Positions 32,864 to 45,049 of a stretch of 64,000 bases of DNA are shown one piece after another; positions within the stretch are counted from its first letter, which is position 1; each line of letters starts with the position of its first letter. A program made the translations under genes and the position numbers. The notes beneath the pieces are model-generated. The model was not told the DNA's origin. It saw only the letters and a program-made list of their open reading frames with translations, and did not search any database. This stretch comes from Theocolax elegans (taxonomy: Eukaryota > Arthropoda > Insecta > Hymenoptera > Cerocephalidae). The DNA lies in NCBI GenBank assembly GCA_026168455.1, contig CM047426.1, positions 62,447,562-62,511,561 on the forward strand. Direction: 5' to 3'.

Positions 32864-34560
32864 TTCCTTTTTTTAATTTGTAGCAAATGAGTCTCATTGT
32901 TACAAGATGCTCTGCAGCAGATGCCTTCAAAGCATCCTTATAACATGTTCTTAGACCTAATAAATCAATAGAAAGAATATCGACCCAATTATTATTTTCA
33001 TGGCACCTTATTACAGTTTTGAATGTCCTATAAATACTTAAAGCTTCCAAATTTCACCCTGCAATTACTCCAATGTTGCACCTGAAGCAACGCCCGATGC
33101 ACCAGTAGTAATCCGATAAATAGAGTTGGAACCAGGATTAACCAATAGTATTGCCTCCGCCAAATCTTTTTGTAACGTTCAAAAGCCTGAATCGATTCAG
33201 ATGTCCATTAAACAGATGTATTGTCATCCTTTTTACAATTTCTGGTAAGACTATTCAAAAGAATCTATGATGTTGCTGGATTCCTCATGAATCGACAATA
33301 AAACTTAATAATTTCAAGAAATCTTCTCATAGCTAAAAGTGTAGAACGTTTAATATAATCAGGTAATGGTATGATACCATCCTTGGTAATTCTGCATCCC
33401 AAAAAATCGAATGTTTCAACTCCAAATTTACATTTTTCGACATTGATAGAAATCCCATACTCTGAGAGTCTCTGAAGAATCGTACAGAGATGTTCGATGT
33501 GCTCCTCCTGTGATGTGATGCAACCAGGATGTCATCGAGATATTGATATGTACAATCTAACCCTTACAGAACCATATTGATGAACCTTTGAAAGCTTTGG
33601 GCAGTGTTCCTAAAGCCAAATATCATGCAAGGCAATTCATATAATCCAAAAGGAGTAATAATCGCAGTTTTCTCGATATCTTGTTCAATCACCGGTATTT
33701 CATTGTATGCTCGTATCAAATCAATCTTAGAAAATATAACCTTATCCTGCAGAATGATTGTAAAATCCTAAACATGTGAAATAGGATAACAACCAGGAAT
33801 CATTTGAGCATTCAAGCTTCTGTAATTCCCACACGGACGAGAATCTTTGTGATTTTTTGTAACCATACGCAATAGACTCGCATGTGGACTACTGGACGGT
33901 CTATAGATGCCTCGTTCCATCATCAATTGAAATTCTTTTGTAGCAGCGCGTTGTACTTTCCTATGGGACGTCTAGGTGCTGCTGGACATGGTGGCCCGGT
34001 GGTGTAATACGGTGGTGGTAATGGCAAACAGGCAGTTTCTTAACAGTTAATTTAGTTTCCTGGCCTAGAATTATGAGAAAATCATTCAATATTTGCAAAT
34101 AAATAATGTCGGTACCCTGCAAAAGTGATAGACCAAACAAAATAGCTGGATGTATGAAACCTAATAATTTTTGCTTGGTAATAATAAAAAAAATACAACG
34201 TCCATTCATATCTATAACTAATTTGTATTTGTCCAATAAATCAGCGCCAATTATTGCGTATAATACATCAGCAATACGAAATATCCAGTTAATTAAACGT
34301 CTTGATGCCAAATTAAAAAACAATGCACTCTCTCCATAATTATTGATATCGCTTCCATTGGCAGCATACTACCTTGAAGTAGTCTGTTTTCATTTGTCCT
34401 TGACATTGGCAGGAAGTACGGACACATCAGCACCTGTGTCAATCAAAAAATTTTTACCAGCTATTTTATCCTGTATAAAAAGTTTTCACGAGGATTTTCC
34501 TAGGTTATTTGTCAAATCGACGGAAGAAACACTAAGTTTTTCTTGATGACCCGATCACAT
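32847..34560 (-). mobile_element. CsRn1-like Ty3/gypsy remnant
   Basis: Minus strand, right to left. Retropepsin active site KFLIDTGADVSVLPANVKD near 34390-34450, with protease tail IIGADLLDKYKLVID (about 34200-34260). RT near 33500-33960, with MERGIYRPSSSPHASLLRMV, RPCGNYRSLNAQMIPGCYPI, KIDLIRAYNEIPV and QYLDDILVAS. Integrase near 32860-33050, with ENNNWVDILSIDLLGLRTCY. The RPCGxYRxLNAQ wording is typical of the CsRn1 clade. Most of RNase H and the integrase core is missing or unreadable, and stops are frequent. The integrase end is cut by the tRNA-like insertion. Confidence 0.7.
32867..32874 (+). terminator. Candidate Pol III terminator
   Basis: A run of seven T, four bases after the tRNA-like unit, would stop RNA polymerase III on the plus strand. 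Confidence 0.45.
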
Positions 34561-35110
34561 TATTTCCGATTGTACCTCGCATTCATTCAATGACATAGAT
34601 TGACATCTCCCATAATATCAAATTTCGCCTCATCTGTAAATAAACATATGTCCAAAAGAATGGATCTTGATGTAATCTATTAGCTGCTCATCTACAAAAA
34701 TTTAGACGTCGTCGATCATCTCCTATTTGAAGACTATGAATGAGTCGTACATGATAAGGATGAAATTTGTAACTTTTTAAAATGCGGTTAACTATTGGTC
34801 TAAGAACTCCTTGTCTTCGTTCGATTTGCCGGGTAGAAATATGGGGATCATCAGCAACTAAAGTCAGCACTCCTAGTACAACATGCTCTTTCGAGCCAGT
34901 TTTGCGTTTTTTACGTTTTAGTTTATATTGTTCAGCTCTCCTTATTAATCGCTTCATAGCTTTTCTATCTAGATGATTAGCGTATGGATATTTTTCTGCA
35001 TAAATTCGCCTTTCTGCAACTCTGCTATTATTTTGACCTCACCAAAAACTTTAATCATATTAACTATTTCCAGTGGCGTGTAATCAACCATCAATGGTAG
35101 AAATGATGAT
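34560..35110 (-). pseudogene. Tc1/mariner (IS630-type) transposase remnant
   Basis: Minus frames give, in order, DYTPLEIVNMIKVFGE (an N-terminal helix-turn-helix resembling DUF4817), then DDPHISTRQIERRQGVLRPI with KFHPYHVRLIHSL and RRRLNFCR. After a stop comes FTDEAKFD-like wording in shifted frames. This is the DNA-binding half and the start of the DDE domain of an IS630/Tc1-mariner-type transposase as found in many insects. At least two frame changes and several stops. It abuts the gypsy protease, so one has inserted beside or into the other. Confidence 0.65.
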
Positions 35111-35767
35111 AGAGATGGATCTAAATTAATGAACTTTGAAATATGTATGTACAAATTGTTATTATCAACAATTAGCAATTATGTCAATTGCTGAATATAA
35201 TTACATTAAGAAAGAATACGATTCGATACAGTATTTTCACACTGTGTAAATTGATCCATAAACTAAACTTTACCAATCTTAAAATATTAATACATACAAA
35301 TACTACAACTTGAAATAATAATAATACTACAAGTGGAATATTGGAGGGGTCAAAATGGCATTTATACCGATTTGAACAGAAATGTGCACAGAGAGGTTGT
35401 TAGGATCGCTGGACAACTTTTGTTCCAAGAGTTTATCTCAGAAATGCTTTGCCTCTGACATATTTAGGTGGGGCGAATAAAATTTTTTGAAACACTGTGT
35501 GCGAAATGCCATTTTGAATGCCTGCGCAGCGTGTGCGAAATACCACTATCACGCACTAGTGTGCGAAATTCGCGCATACGCAGATTTCTTAATTATTTTG
35601 TATTTAATATTAATCAATTAAAAGAAACTAAAAATAAAAACAAAACAACTGGAAAATAATTAAAATTAATTCATGTAAAATTTTAAGAAATATAAAAACA
35701 AATTTATTTCCAAAATTTAATGCTTTCGATATACAATTCTTTTATCTTTAATCATTTTATGAAGTTT
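35111..35767. other. Unassigned stretch with repeated GTGTGCGAAAT words
   Basis: GTGTGCGAAAT occurs three times between 35497 and 35570, with interspersed CGC-rich words. No gene or terminal repeat identified. Confidence 0.4.
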
Positions 35768-36612
35768 CATATCGACGGCTCCTATTCATAAAGTCCTATA
35801 CCAGAAGTCATTTCTATATAGTCCTATCTTAAAGAAAATTTTATAAGATCCTATCTTAATTATAATTCTATAAAGTCCTATCTCAGAAGTACAATTTTAT
35901 AAAGTCCTATCTGAAAAAGTCAGTTCTATAAAGTCCTATCTCATCTCAAATTTTGAAAGCTACAAAATCATTAAACAATAAGTTTTTTAATAAAAACAAT
36001 AAATTATAAAAATAATATTTACACCTTTATCTAAAAATATAAATATATATGCAGAATCGGATAATAATGCTCATGTAAAGAGTACACTTTTACCGAATAT
36101 ATTATATTTCATTAACCTCGTTATCGAGATTTTATAAGTATATAAAAAATATTAAAATTTGAATTTTGTATCCAGGTCGAAATTCGAGCATTTATGAAAC
36201 GTTTTTTAGACAAGAAATTGGCCATTGCCATTAAAATGGCCATAAATCGTACATTAATGCCCGAAAAAACGTTTCACTTAACCAAAAAATGTTAACTTTT
36301 CCACTAGGGTAAATATTCTGCCAATTGGATCTATTATAAATATATATCATATAATATATATATATATACTATATATTATATAAGTAGAATTATTTAAGAG
36401 GTCAAAATATATAAGTAATTCATTTAAAAAGAAAATAAAAAAGTAAGACATTTAAAATGTACTTGACGACACAGATGGGACTGAATCTGCCGCAACTTTT
36501 TTTAGATTCAGTTTTGAAATTTGTGATATTTGAATAAAAAATGTTACCTTTTACTTCAATGTTATGAGAACGGCAATTTTTTAAAAAGAAACAAATATAA
36601 ATAAATATAATA

Positions 36613-36647
<35 letters not shown>

Positions 36648-36913
36648 TATAAATTATATTGTCATAATAGTTTTCAAATTATATAAATTATCAATATTAT
36701 TATAATTTTATGAAGTTAAGAGAAAGTGTATTAAAGGAAGGGGGGGGGGCTTAAAAAAATTGACATTTATGATCGAACTTTATTCAATTGCATTTGAGAT
36801 AGGACTTTATAGAATTTTCTTTTCAGTTAGGACTTTATAGAATTATTCTTGAGTTAGGACATTTTTTAATTAATTTTTGAGATAGGACTTTATGAATAGG
36901 AGCCGTCGATATG
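35768..36913. mobile_element. Foldback element with perfect 32-bp ends
   Basis: The 32 bases at 35768-35799 (CATATCGACGGCTCCTATTC onward) reappear exactly, reverse-complemented, at 36882-36913. Inside the left end about six copies of TATAAAGTCCTATCTCA are spaced roughly 35 bp apart; inside the right end four inverted copies follow. The centre is AT-rich and codes for nothing recognisable. Perfect ends point to fairly recent activity. The target duplication is unclear. Confidence 0.85.
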
Positions 36914-36929
36914 TATTTTTATAAGGCTT

Positions 36930-36986
36930 TGCCCCCTGCACCCCCCGCACCCCAACATCCCACCCCGCCACCCAACCCCTTGTTTC
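36930..36986. other. C-rich tract, quadruplex candidate on the minus strand
   Basis: At least five runs of four or more C occur within about 57 bases (CCCCC, CCCCCC, CCCC, CCCC, CCCC), separated by short loops. The complementary strand could fold as a G-quadruplex. Confidence 0.55.
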
Positions 36987-38206
36987 TACTGACCGCCAAA
37001 CTTCCAAATTCCACGTGATTAATATTTTTTTCAGGTTAATATTATTATTATTATTATTATTATTACTGAACCTAATTACATTTCTACGTTATATTTAATA
37101 TTGTATGAAAAAAATTCAAATATAATTGTTATCAATTCTGAAATGTTGTATATTATTTAAATTCCCATAATATAAATAAACCTAGTTATCATTAAAAATA
37201 TAATTTTTTCTCGCCCAGGCAAAAGTTTTTAAATTAATATTGAATTTTGTTGGTCTTGCTGAGCTAACGTCTAACGACTCTAAGAACTCCAAGTTGCTAG
37301 AAACCTAGTTATCACTCTAAACAATAACGACGTTTCTCACACTTAGTTTCAAAAAATAGTATACGATACTCGTGTGCTCAGGCGAATTAAGCACTCGCTT
37401 CGCTCGGGCGGCAAATGCGACTCGTGCGACTGCGTGAATCGCCTGTTTCGCACACTTGTATCGTAATGTACTATTCTGGTCGACCTTCGAATGACCTTCA
37501 AATTCCAATATTATACCTTTCTGAAAGTAAAACTTTCCGCTTTTTCCATTTACGGGGTAAAAAATCGTGGTTCCTATTAAATGAAACTGCTTTGACCTTG
37601 AAACGACCTTAAAAATGAACTCAAGGTCAAAGTCATTGATTACCATAATGTTACACCCTGTAAATTCTACATCGTTTGTTTGAAACATTTTTCGATTTAA
37701 GTAACTTTTCTACCACTTTTTTAGGTGGAGCGATTAAATTCAGACACCTTGTATATATATATATGCTATTCCACGTCAACCTCATAAAATCACTGATTTT
37801 CATGTATTTTAGGGCATAACTTACACCAGCGGTCTTGGCCAATAATCTAACCCACACCATTCGGAAGCTCTTGAAAAATGTTATCTTTTGAGAAGTGTTA
37901 GATCAATATCGAATATGGCGTGGTCGCCTTTTTTGATATTTAATATTTCCGGGTGTTCTATCTCTTCGAGATTTTAAAATTAAGAATTGTAACCCAGATA
38001 AATAAGTTCTAAAGATTATTTTTAACAAAAGTTGTTTGTAATGTTTTTTCAAAAAAATCAATAGACTTTGAGATAAATGGCTTTGAAAATAACAATTTTT
38101 CTAAAAAATTGAAAAATTTCCATTTTTCATGGTGGTATAACTCTTAGGCAAATTATTTTTAACACCTAAAATTGTTTTTCTATCTTCTGGAAGATATTTC
38201 TAGCCT
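36987..38206. other. Unassigned AT-rich stretch
   Basis: Contains an (ATT)n run near 37045-37065 and (TA)n near 37750. Phrases such as TGACCTTGAAACGACCTT near 37590 recall, but do not match, the 122-bp repeats. The 123-codon minus frame at 37317-37688 has no recognisable domain. Confidence 0.45.
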
Positions 38207-38429
38207 GTTAATACGCGACAAATAATAAGATAACTCGCGGGTTATCGTAAGATGTCGGAGATTTACTCCGCTGCTATTATCAAGGTTCGCTGTAGGGGAA
38301 GGGAAGGGGTGGAGGGGACCACGATCTCGTACACATTAGTACGAGTACTCGACGGTACCGTACGCTGCGAGAGTGAATTATTCACCAACTTTTATCGAGG
38401 AAATCGACACTTGTCCCTCAACGGCAATA

Positions 38430-38487
<58 letters not shown>

Positions 38488-39510
38488 GCACTCAATCACA
38501 AGTCACTATTGCTTGTTGGCAGGTGGCTATGTCGTCGAGTCGACCGACTGTTGAGCTCTGGCTCTCAGCGCTCTTGAGAGCCGTGATCGTACCACGCGCC
38601 TGCGCAGTACGTACTTTGCACGCGGTACATCGATCTCGCATAGACCACGCGTGTCGATTACCGCTGTATTCAGGCTGTAGCGGCGCAACTCGGCTGTATG
38701 GTGTATGGTGACCTGGTGCTGTTTATAACTCGGCGATGCGGTATAACTTCCTCTTGGGTAACTATTAACTCGTTCCATCTTGCGTTCTTCAACTACTTTG
38801 TACGGTGTGAGTTTCAGCCTCAACCCTCTCTCCACGACGATGTAGAACCACGGTGACCGATATCAGCTCCTCATACAGCTCCAGGTAATTGCCTTATTGT
38901 GGGGATTACGCGAGTATGCGTTTTCATGTATTTGCTATTTTAAGAGGTTTGCTGTACACGTTGTTTATGTATAGCAACCTAATCTCATTCTGTCCTATAC
39001 TGTTCCTTGTACTGCTGTAATGTTTACTACAGCAGTACATGTATTTTCTTGATCCATGTCCTCTTCATACAGCTGTATACCCTCTTCCTTGCTCCTCGTC
39101 CTCTTAATGCGTACTTGTAATAATTAAGTTGCTCTTTTACAGCTGTATACTGGTTGGCATTGGAGGTTCCATAGCCTTCCGCCTGGATGGTGCATCTTCG
39201 CCTAGTCTGCTGTCCTGTGGAGCTAAGGAGTGTCCTCGAGGCTTCCTTATTTATAGCTTCCTTGCTTCATCTGCTTGGCGGTGTTAAACTCGGAGGAGCC
39301 GACCTGATGCTGACCGAGCTCGCCCAGGGTCTTGAACGCCAGGACTTTCTTAGTGCTTCGGCTGCTTATGTGTGCTGTGCTTGGGATAGGGTTTTAGTCT
39401 GTGAGGGTAGGTCGGGTTTATTATAGTGCGGGTAGGTAGGTGTAGGGAAGGGCTTAGTTTTATTCATTTAGTCTATTCTAATGTTGACATGTGCAAAGCA
39501 TATTGTAGCA
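38207..39510 (+). repeat. Dispersed repeat, copy B
   Basis: Same order of landmarks as copy A: GTTAATACGCGAC, palindrome GATAACTCGCGGGTTATC, an expanded CT tract (about 38431-38483), GCTCTGGCTCTCAGCG, ACAGCTCCAGGTAA, TACAGCTGTA words, and the end CATGTGCAAAGCATATTGTA. In this copy a TG precedes TTAATACGC, which would suit an LTR-type end. The CT tract is about 30 bases longer than in copy A, and a segment near 38815 is shorter. No coding function visible. Confidence 0.75.
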
Positions 39511-39626
39511 TATATATTAATTTTGTTTTTGTTTTGTATTATTATTCACGTAAAAATATATGTATATGTCTTTTTATATTATTAAAATTATTATTATTTT
39601 TATTTTTTTTATATATTTATCAATAT

Positions 39627-39629
<3 letters not shown>

Positions 39630-39662
<33 letters not shown>
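39630..39662. repeat. (TA)n microsatellite
   Basis: Uninterrupted TA repeat of about 16 units directly after the dispersed repeat copy B. Confidence 0.9.
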
Positions 39663-39666
<4 letters not shown>

Positions 39667-40811
39667 CTGTTATTTTCTCAGCTCTTGAGGATGCTGCTAG
39701 TTGTCCTGGCATCTGGCTTCATCTGGAATATGGGAAAACTAAAAAAACACATGAATCCAATTATATCGTATTCCATGATCGGTGGATCGTCCGAGAATTT
39801 GTTTTCTTCCCATCTTCAAAAGTAAGTGTAGTACCTGTCGGGTGTTGCTTCATGTAGCGGTTTCCTCTGGTCTACGAATCAATGGGAATTGTGTCATGGA
39901 GTGCTACTTTATGGAATTAAATTATCATAGCGGTTTTTGACTCTGATAATTAATTTTTTTTGCGTTTCCTCTTTGATATCTTTTAAAATATTTCCTCCCA
40001 GGTGATAAGCTGCTGTGTAGAAGTTTTGTGTTTATTAACTCGAAAACTTTAGTTGTTCCCACGGGTGTGGAAAATTATCCGGGTCAACGTATATTTGTGG
40101 CTCGTAGCGGTCGCTTCGAACTCCTCGAAATTCTGTGAATTATTTTCTTTTTTTCTAAGTCCTTGAAAGAACATCTTGGAGGTTTGAGTGGAGATAATTA
40201 ATATTATTTCTTTTTCAAAGTTATTCAATTCAATTCGACTATGAAGCATTTATATGTCACTCAACACTATAATAAAATTTTTCTGTACGTGTTAAAGTTT
40301 ACAAAATTTATAAATGATTTTTGCAATTGACACATACTAGTTTGCAGAAATGTACAAAAATTATTAAGTAGCTAGAAGAATGATCGATAGCGTATCCACG
40401 TTAATAAAATTACTAGCCATATATACTTCGCTCTTACCGATGCGCGGTAAGACAAAAACTTGCTCATTTCAATTACTACAATGATAATTTTGACAAATAT
40501 TAGAACTAACCTACATAATTTTAGACATACTTGAAGAGAACAATAGTAATATTTATCAAATATAGTTATATTGCAAGTTTTATGCAACGAAAAATAATGT
40601 GAAAGTTTATATTACACAGGGGTTTTATTATTATGCTTTTGTAAGAAAAGTTTATTTTGTTTACTTTAAAATTTCCTTATCGCATTTTATAATAATTGTG
40701 CTTCGGCAAATAATTTAAATTAAAAGTTCTGTATATGCATTAAAAATTTAAAGCTATTTTGAAATATAATCACCTTTTATTTTTAAATATACTTAGTAGT
40801 CGTGATGTATC
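39663..40811. other. No recognised feature
   Basis: Mixed composition to 39900, then AT-rich. I find no protein motif, RNA gene or repeat. Confidence 0.5.
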
Positions 40812-41106
40812 CGAAATATCCAGGACGTCCCGAAATTAGTAGAGCTATCCTGGAATACCTCAGAAATTCCCGAAATATCCAGGAAATCCTGTAATTGGTG
40901 AAAGTATCCCGGCATACCTCAGAAATTACCGAAATATTTAGAAAATCGCGTAATTGGTGGAGTTATCTGGGAATACCTCAATAATTCCCTAAATATTCAG
41001 GAAATCCCGTAATTGGTGAAGTTATCCCAGGATACCTCAGAAATTCCCGAAATATCCAGGAAATCCCGTAATTACTGGAGTTATCCCGGAATAACAATGA
41101 AATTTC
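40812..41106. repeat. 59-bp minisatellite, five units
   Basis: The word CGAAATATCCAGGAAATCCC recurs with starts at 40812, 40871, 40930, 40989, 41048 and a partial one at 41107, all 59 bp apart. Units differ at a few positions, so the array is not newly formed. Confidence 0.9.
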
Positions 41107-41434
41107 CGAAATATCAGCGTTAACCCTTCCACTCTACACATACTCTTAATTCTTACAAACGGACATCGGACACCGCCGCCGGACACTGGTCACCGGACAC
41201 CGGAGAACGGATGCATTATAATATAATATAGAAACGATAAGCTCTTTAATATAATATAAAATATAAGATAAGAAAATTGTAAGAAAAAAATAAGGCCCCA
41301 AAAAAGGCCACAAAAAAGGCCTAAAAGGGCCTAAAAAGGCCCAAACATTTCAAGTCCCAAAGTACAAGGCCCAGTCTTTTTGGAAACTCAGGTTGATCCT
41401 TTGACGGCAGAGCCGGAAACGATAAGTCCTTTAA
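41107..41434. repeat. Short simple-repeat patches
   Basis: CGGACACCG words (41160-41210) and repeated AAAAAGGCC words (41290-41350) are low-complexity tracts without further structure that I can see. Confidence 0.5.
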
Positions 41435-41574
41435 CCTTTAGACTGCCGGCATGGCTCACATATGAGCCACCTGTGACCTTGACAACTACTCTAGAGATAT
41501 GAGGTGTTTTTATGTATAAATTTTGCACATCAAAAATATCAATTTATAAGGCAAAAATGCCGGCAGTCTAAAGG
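41435..41574. mobile_element. 140-bp MITE with TTAA target duplication
   Basis: Perfect 18-bp inverted ends, CCTTTAGACTGCCGGCAT at 41435-41452 and its complement at 41557-41574, flanked on both sides by TTAA (41431-41434 and 41575-41578). This is the signature of a piggyBac-type MITE. The interior includes the small hairpin GGCTCACATATGAGCC. Confidence 0.9.
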
Positions 41575-41639
41575 TTAATATAATATAAGATTTTATACTT
41601 TAAAATTATTCAAGTCATTCCAATATGTGTTAAGAATAA

Positions 41640-42480
41640 TTTCAAAATGAATTGTACACTTGCCATGGAACTGATCACGTTGTGACGGAAACTGTTACAC
41701 AATCTATTTGCGACGAATTAGATTAATTAAAATCTTAATAATTGTAAGCCGTCGGAGCCTTTGGTATGTCAAGGCCAACCGACGACACTTGTTTACTCCG
41801 ATTCAAGTGTACAATTACGCGCGCGACCGTACGTAGGGATGAGAGTACGAGAGCGTATGTGTGTGATTCCCCACTCTCATCCCATTTTCCGAAAATTAGG
41901 CAATTACCTAAGCAGAGTATAACTATCCGTCGATCGAGGCGGATCAGTAACTTTTACTCGGTAATACTGTTCGGTAATACTGCTCAGTAAGCCGAGAGTA
42001 CATATTACCACCGAACCTATTTACGAGACCCTGTGCACGGCTGATCCGGAACAGGGTCAAATAATCGGATAAGTTTGTATTCCGCGCATATATATGTGTG
42101 TGTACGAGTGTATAAAGTGTAAGTACGGGGTTGTGTGCGAATGTAGGCGTGGATCGCGGAAACTCTGGCCGCGGTATTGGGCCGCCTTACTGCAGCCGAC
42201 GTCCGATCTTTGTTGCCCAGGAGGTCGTCGAGGAACAACAGATCGGCTGGGCCATCCACGGGCCGTCCCACGACCCCCCCCCCCCCCCCGAGTATATGAG
42301 TGACTAAGTTACTCGGAAGTGTGTTTGGGTACGCTGGTACCTGGACAACTGATACTGAGAAATACAGTCAGCCGCAGGTGAGAACCTCAATCTAGCAGAT
42401 TGTGCGTCCCAGCAAACTTGTTCCTGGCGACATTGCCGGCATCTTCACGGATAACAAATTAATTATGTACGGGTATAGGG
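41640..42480 (+). other. GC-richer segment, possible LTR/leader or exon; 16-C run
   Basis: 41750-42440 stands out in GC content. It has a TATAAAG word near 42111, a run of 16 C at 42274-42289, a donor-like CGCAGGTGAGAA near 42377, and CCTGGCGACATTGCCGGC near 42425. An LTR with leader, or a non-coding exon, are both possible; no partner copy is in the window. The homopolymer length may be a sequencing artefact. Confidence 0.3.
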
Positions 42481-43832
42481 CAACGCGGCCCAATGGTTGA
42501 TTAATATTAATAATAATTATTTACTAGCTAAAATCCTCACTCGCTCACGCTCACGCAAATTAAACTAAAAAATATTTTATTATTTAACTACATTCAATTA
42601 TTATTTATTAAATTGTACCCATATAGATTTATTATCATATGTATAATAATTAATGAATTTATTATTGTTATACGATGAATTAAAATGATAATATTAAAAA
42701 AATAGAAATTATCTATAAAAATAATTATTGTTGTATGAAATAGAGTTTAATTATTATTGCAATAGCACTTTTCATAAAGGAATTATTATTGATTTTTTAT
42801 TGTCTTGTGATATGTATACATCCTTTGCAAATAATTATTTTATTTATTTAACAGTACTTATTAATTTGTGTGTTATTGGTAATTTGGTAATAGCACTTTT
42901 TATACACTGAGAAAAATATTATAATAAATATTAAAATAATCTATATTAAAAATTACTATATTGTATAGGAAAAGTGTGACATCTCAGCAATATAATAATT
43001 TTTGCTATGTTATATAGTAAAATTTAGATATAATATCTTTTAATATCCAATATCGTAATTTTTGATATTCAATTTAGTAATTTTTACTAGCAACAAGTAC
43101 CTCGGTCGCTAACGCTCCCTCGGTCGATTTAAACTTTTGATTTATTTTGTTGTATCAATATTAATTATTAGGAAAACATTTAAACTATATGAAGTTATAA
43201 AGTTATTAGATTTAATTTTTCATTTTCAAAGTTTAGATAAATATAATATATTAATACTAAGTAATAATAATCTTACTTATTTGTTAACATTTATTATTGT
43301 CTATTTTTTAATGCACATAATTACAATAATAATTGGATTTTATTATTCTTCAATTAAAACACTCTTTGATTTTATATTATTATTATTATTCTTATGGCGT
43401 GTCCAATCTTATTTCCTTTGTAATTATTATATGTGAAAAAATAAATAAAATTACAATTGTATGAATACAATAAAAAAAGATAATTAGGTAACCTTTAATT
43501 TATGCACATTTAGATTTTACATGTATATATGGGCAATTTCTCGTAAATTGATCATGTCAAAAAATAAAAATCATGAAAAATAGAAAATTTTATTAAATAA
43601 AAATTTTAAATAAAATTTTATTTATAATTATTAATAATTGATTTTCACCTATCGATTGCTCAACATTTGGAGGATAAAAGTTCTATATATAAAAAAAAAA
43701 ATTAAAGTTAATTTATTATTTTTTAATTTATTTATTTATTTATTTTTTATTATTTTTTTTTTAATAAATTAAATATTAAAAATATATAATAGAAAAAATT
43801 AAAGTTAGAGTTAAAGTTAAATAAAAATTAAA
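42481..43832. other. Very AT-rich stretch
   Basis: No gene recognised. The 99-codon plus frame at 43137-43436 is Ile/Leu/Phe/Tyr-rich purely from base composition. Confidence 0.6.
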
Positions 43833-44027
43833 TTCCATCAAAAACCTTTCTCCCTTTCTGTGACGTCAATCTATTTGTGTGACGTAATTGTCGATGTGAC
43901 GATATTTTTTGATAAATAGATGTATCACATGTTTTTTGACGCACTGTTGGGGGTTAATGTTTTTAGTTGTTTTTTTAAAAGGGGCAACATTTGAAGGGGG
44001 AAGGGGTGGTGGTATGGGGTGTACCTT

Positions 44028-44346
44028 GACCACCTAGACATCGTCTTCAGGAAGTGACAATTTTTTTTGCATATTCAAGCAGGGTGGCACACTACTTACC
44101 AGTAGACGATGTCCAGATGACCCGGAGGTCACCCTGACCACCTGGACATCGTCTTCAGGAAGTGACAATTTTTTTTGCATATTCAAGCAGGGTGGCATAC
44201 TACTTACCAGTAGACGATGTCCAGATGACCCGGAGGTCACCCTGACCACCTGGTCATCGTCTTCAGGAAGTGACAATTTTTTTTTGCATATTCAAGCAGG
44301 GTGGTACACTACTTACCAGTAGACGATGTCCAGATGACCCGGAGGT
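44028..44346. repeat. 108-bp satellite, left arm (three units)
   Basis: Units start at 44028, 44136 and 44244. Each contains GGACATCGTCTTCAGGAAGT and, further on, the complementary AGACGATGTCC, so every unit can itself fold. The unit is a multiple of three and one minus frame is open through all copies. Confidence 0.9.
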
Positions 44347-44370
44347 AAAAAAAAATAAATCAACAACATA

Positions 44371-44765
44371 ACAATTCAAAAATTGAAGCAGCACCTTTAA
44401 AGCGTAGCGCTAATATTGCTAAGTTTTTAACAAAGCGTTAAAAATAAATTAATTAATAAAGAAAATCATATCTAAAGTGCACACTTAATTCAAATAATTA
44501 CAAATATACATATAAGCAGCACCTTTAAAGAGTAGCGCTCAAAATTTTAAAATGAATCATCAATAGAACAATTCAAAAATTGAAGCAGCACCTTTAAAGC
44601 GTAGCGCTAATATTGCTAAGTTCTTAACAAAGCGTTAAAAATAAATTAATTAATAAAAAAAATCATATCTAAAGTGCACACTTAATTCAAATATTTACAA
44701 ATATACATATAAGCAACATCTTTAAAGAGTAGCACTCAAAATTTCAAAATAAATGAACAATATAT
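44371..44765. repeat. 197-bp direct duplication
   Basis: ACAATTCAAAAATTGAAGCA recurs at 44371 and 44568, and similarity runs through the whole 197-bp unit, including GCACCTTTAAAG and GTAGCGCT words. Located in the foldback interior. Confidence 0.85.
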
Positions 44766-45049
44766 ATTGAACAAAATATATGAACTGAACAAAATATATG
44801 AACAATATATGTCAGTCCCAAGCCTGTAATCGCAGAGGGAAAATGAAATTAAACAAAAAAATTATAAAACAAAAAAATTATGTCACTTCCCGAGGACGAT
44901 GTCCAGGTGGTCAGGATGACCTCCAGGTCAACTACCCATCCTCCTTTAATTCCCTCACCTTACCCTATTTTAACACTTTTTAAAAAACTCAAGTTCATGA
45001 TAATGAGTCAATAAATGAAAATGCTACTCCTCATTAAAAAAAAAAATTA

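Noticed and set aside
32548..32886. 112-codon minus frame over the tRNA-like unit
   Set aside because: Antisense to the tRNA-like unit and crossing unrelated pieces.
38252..38835. Overlapping frames in dispersed repeat copy B
   Set aside because: They run through the CT tract, differ from copy A, and are not conserved between copies.
42274..42289. 16-C run as a functional site
   Set aside because: More likely a simple homopolymer with uncertain length from sequencing.
43137..43436. 99-codon hydrophobic frame, membrane-protein-like
   Set aside because: Composition of AT-rich DNA; no motif or start context supports it.
44034..44276. 80-codon minus frame in the satellite
   Set aside because: It follows from a 108-bp unit being a multiple of three; noted only as a curiosity.
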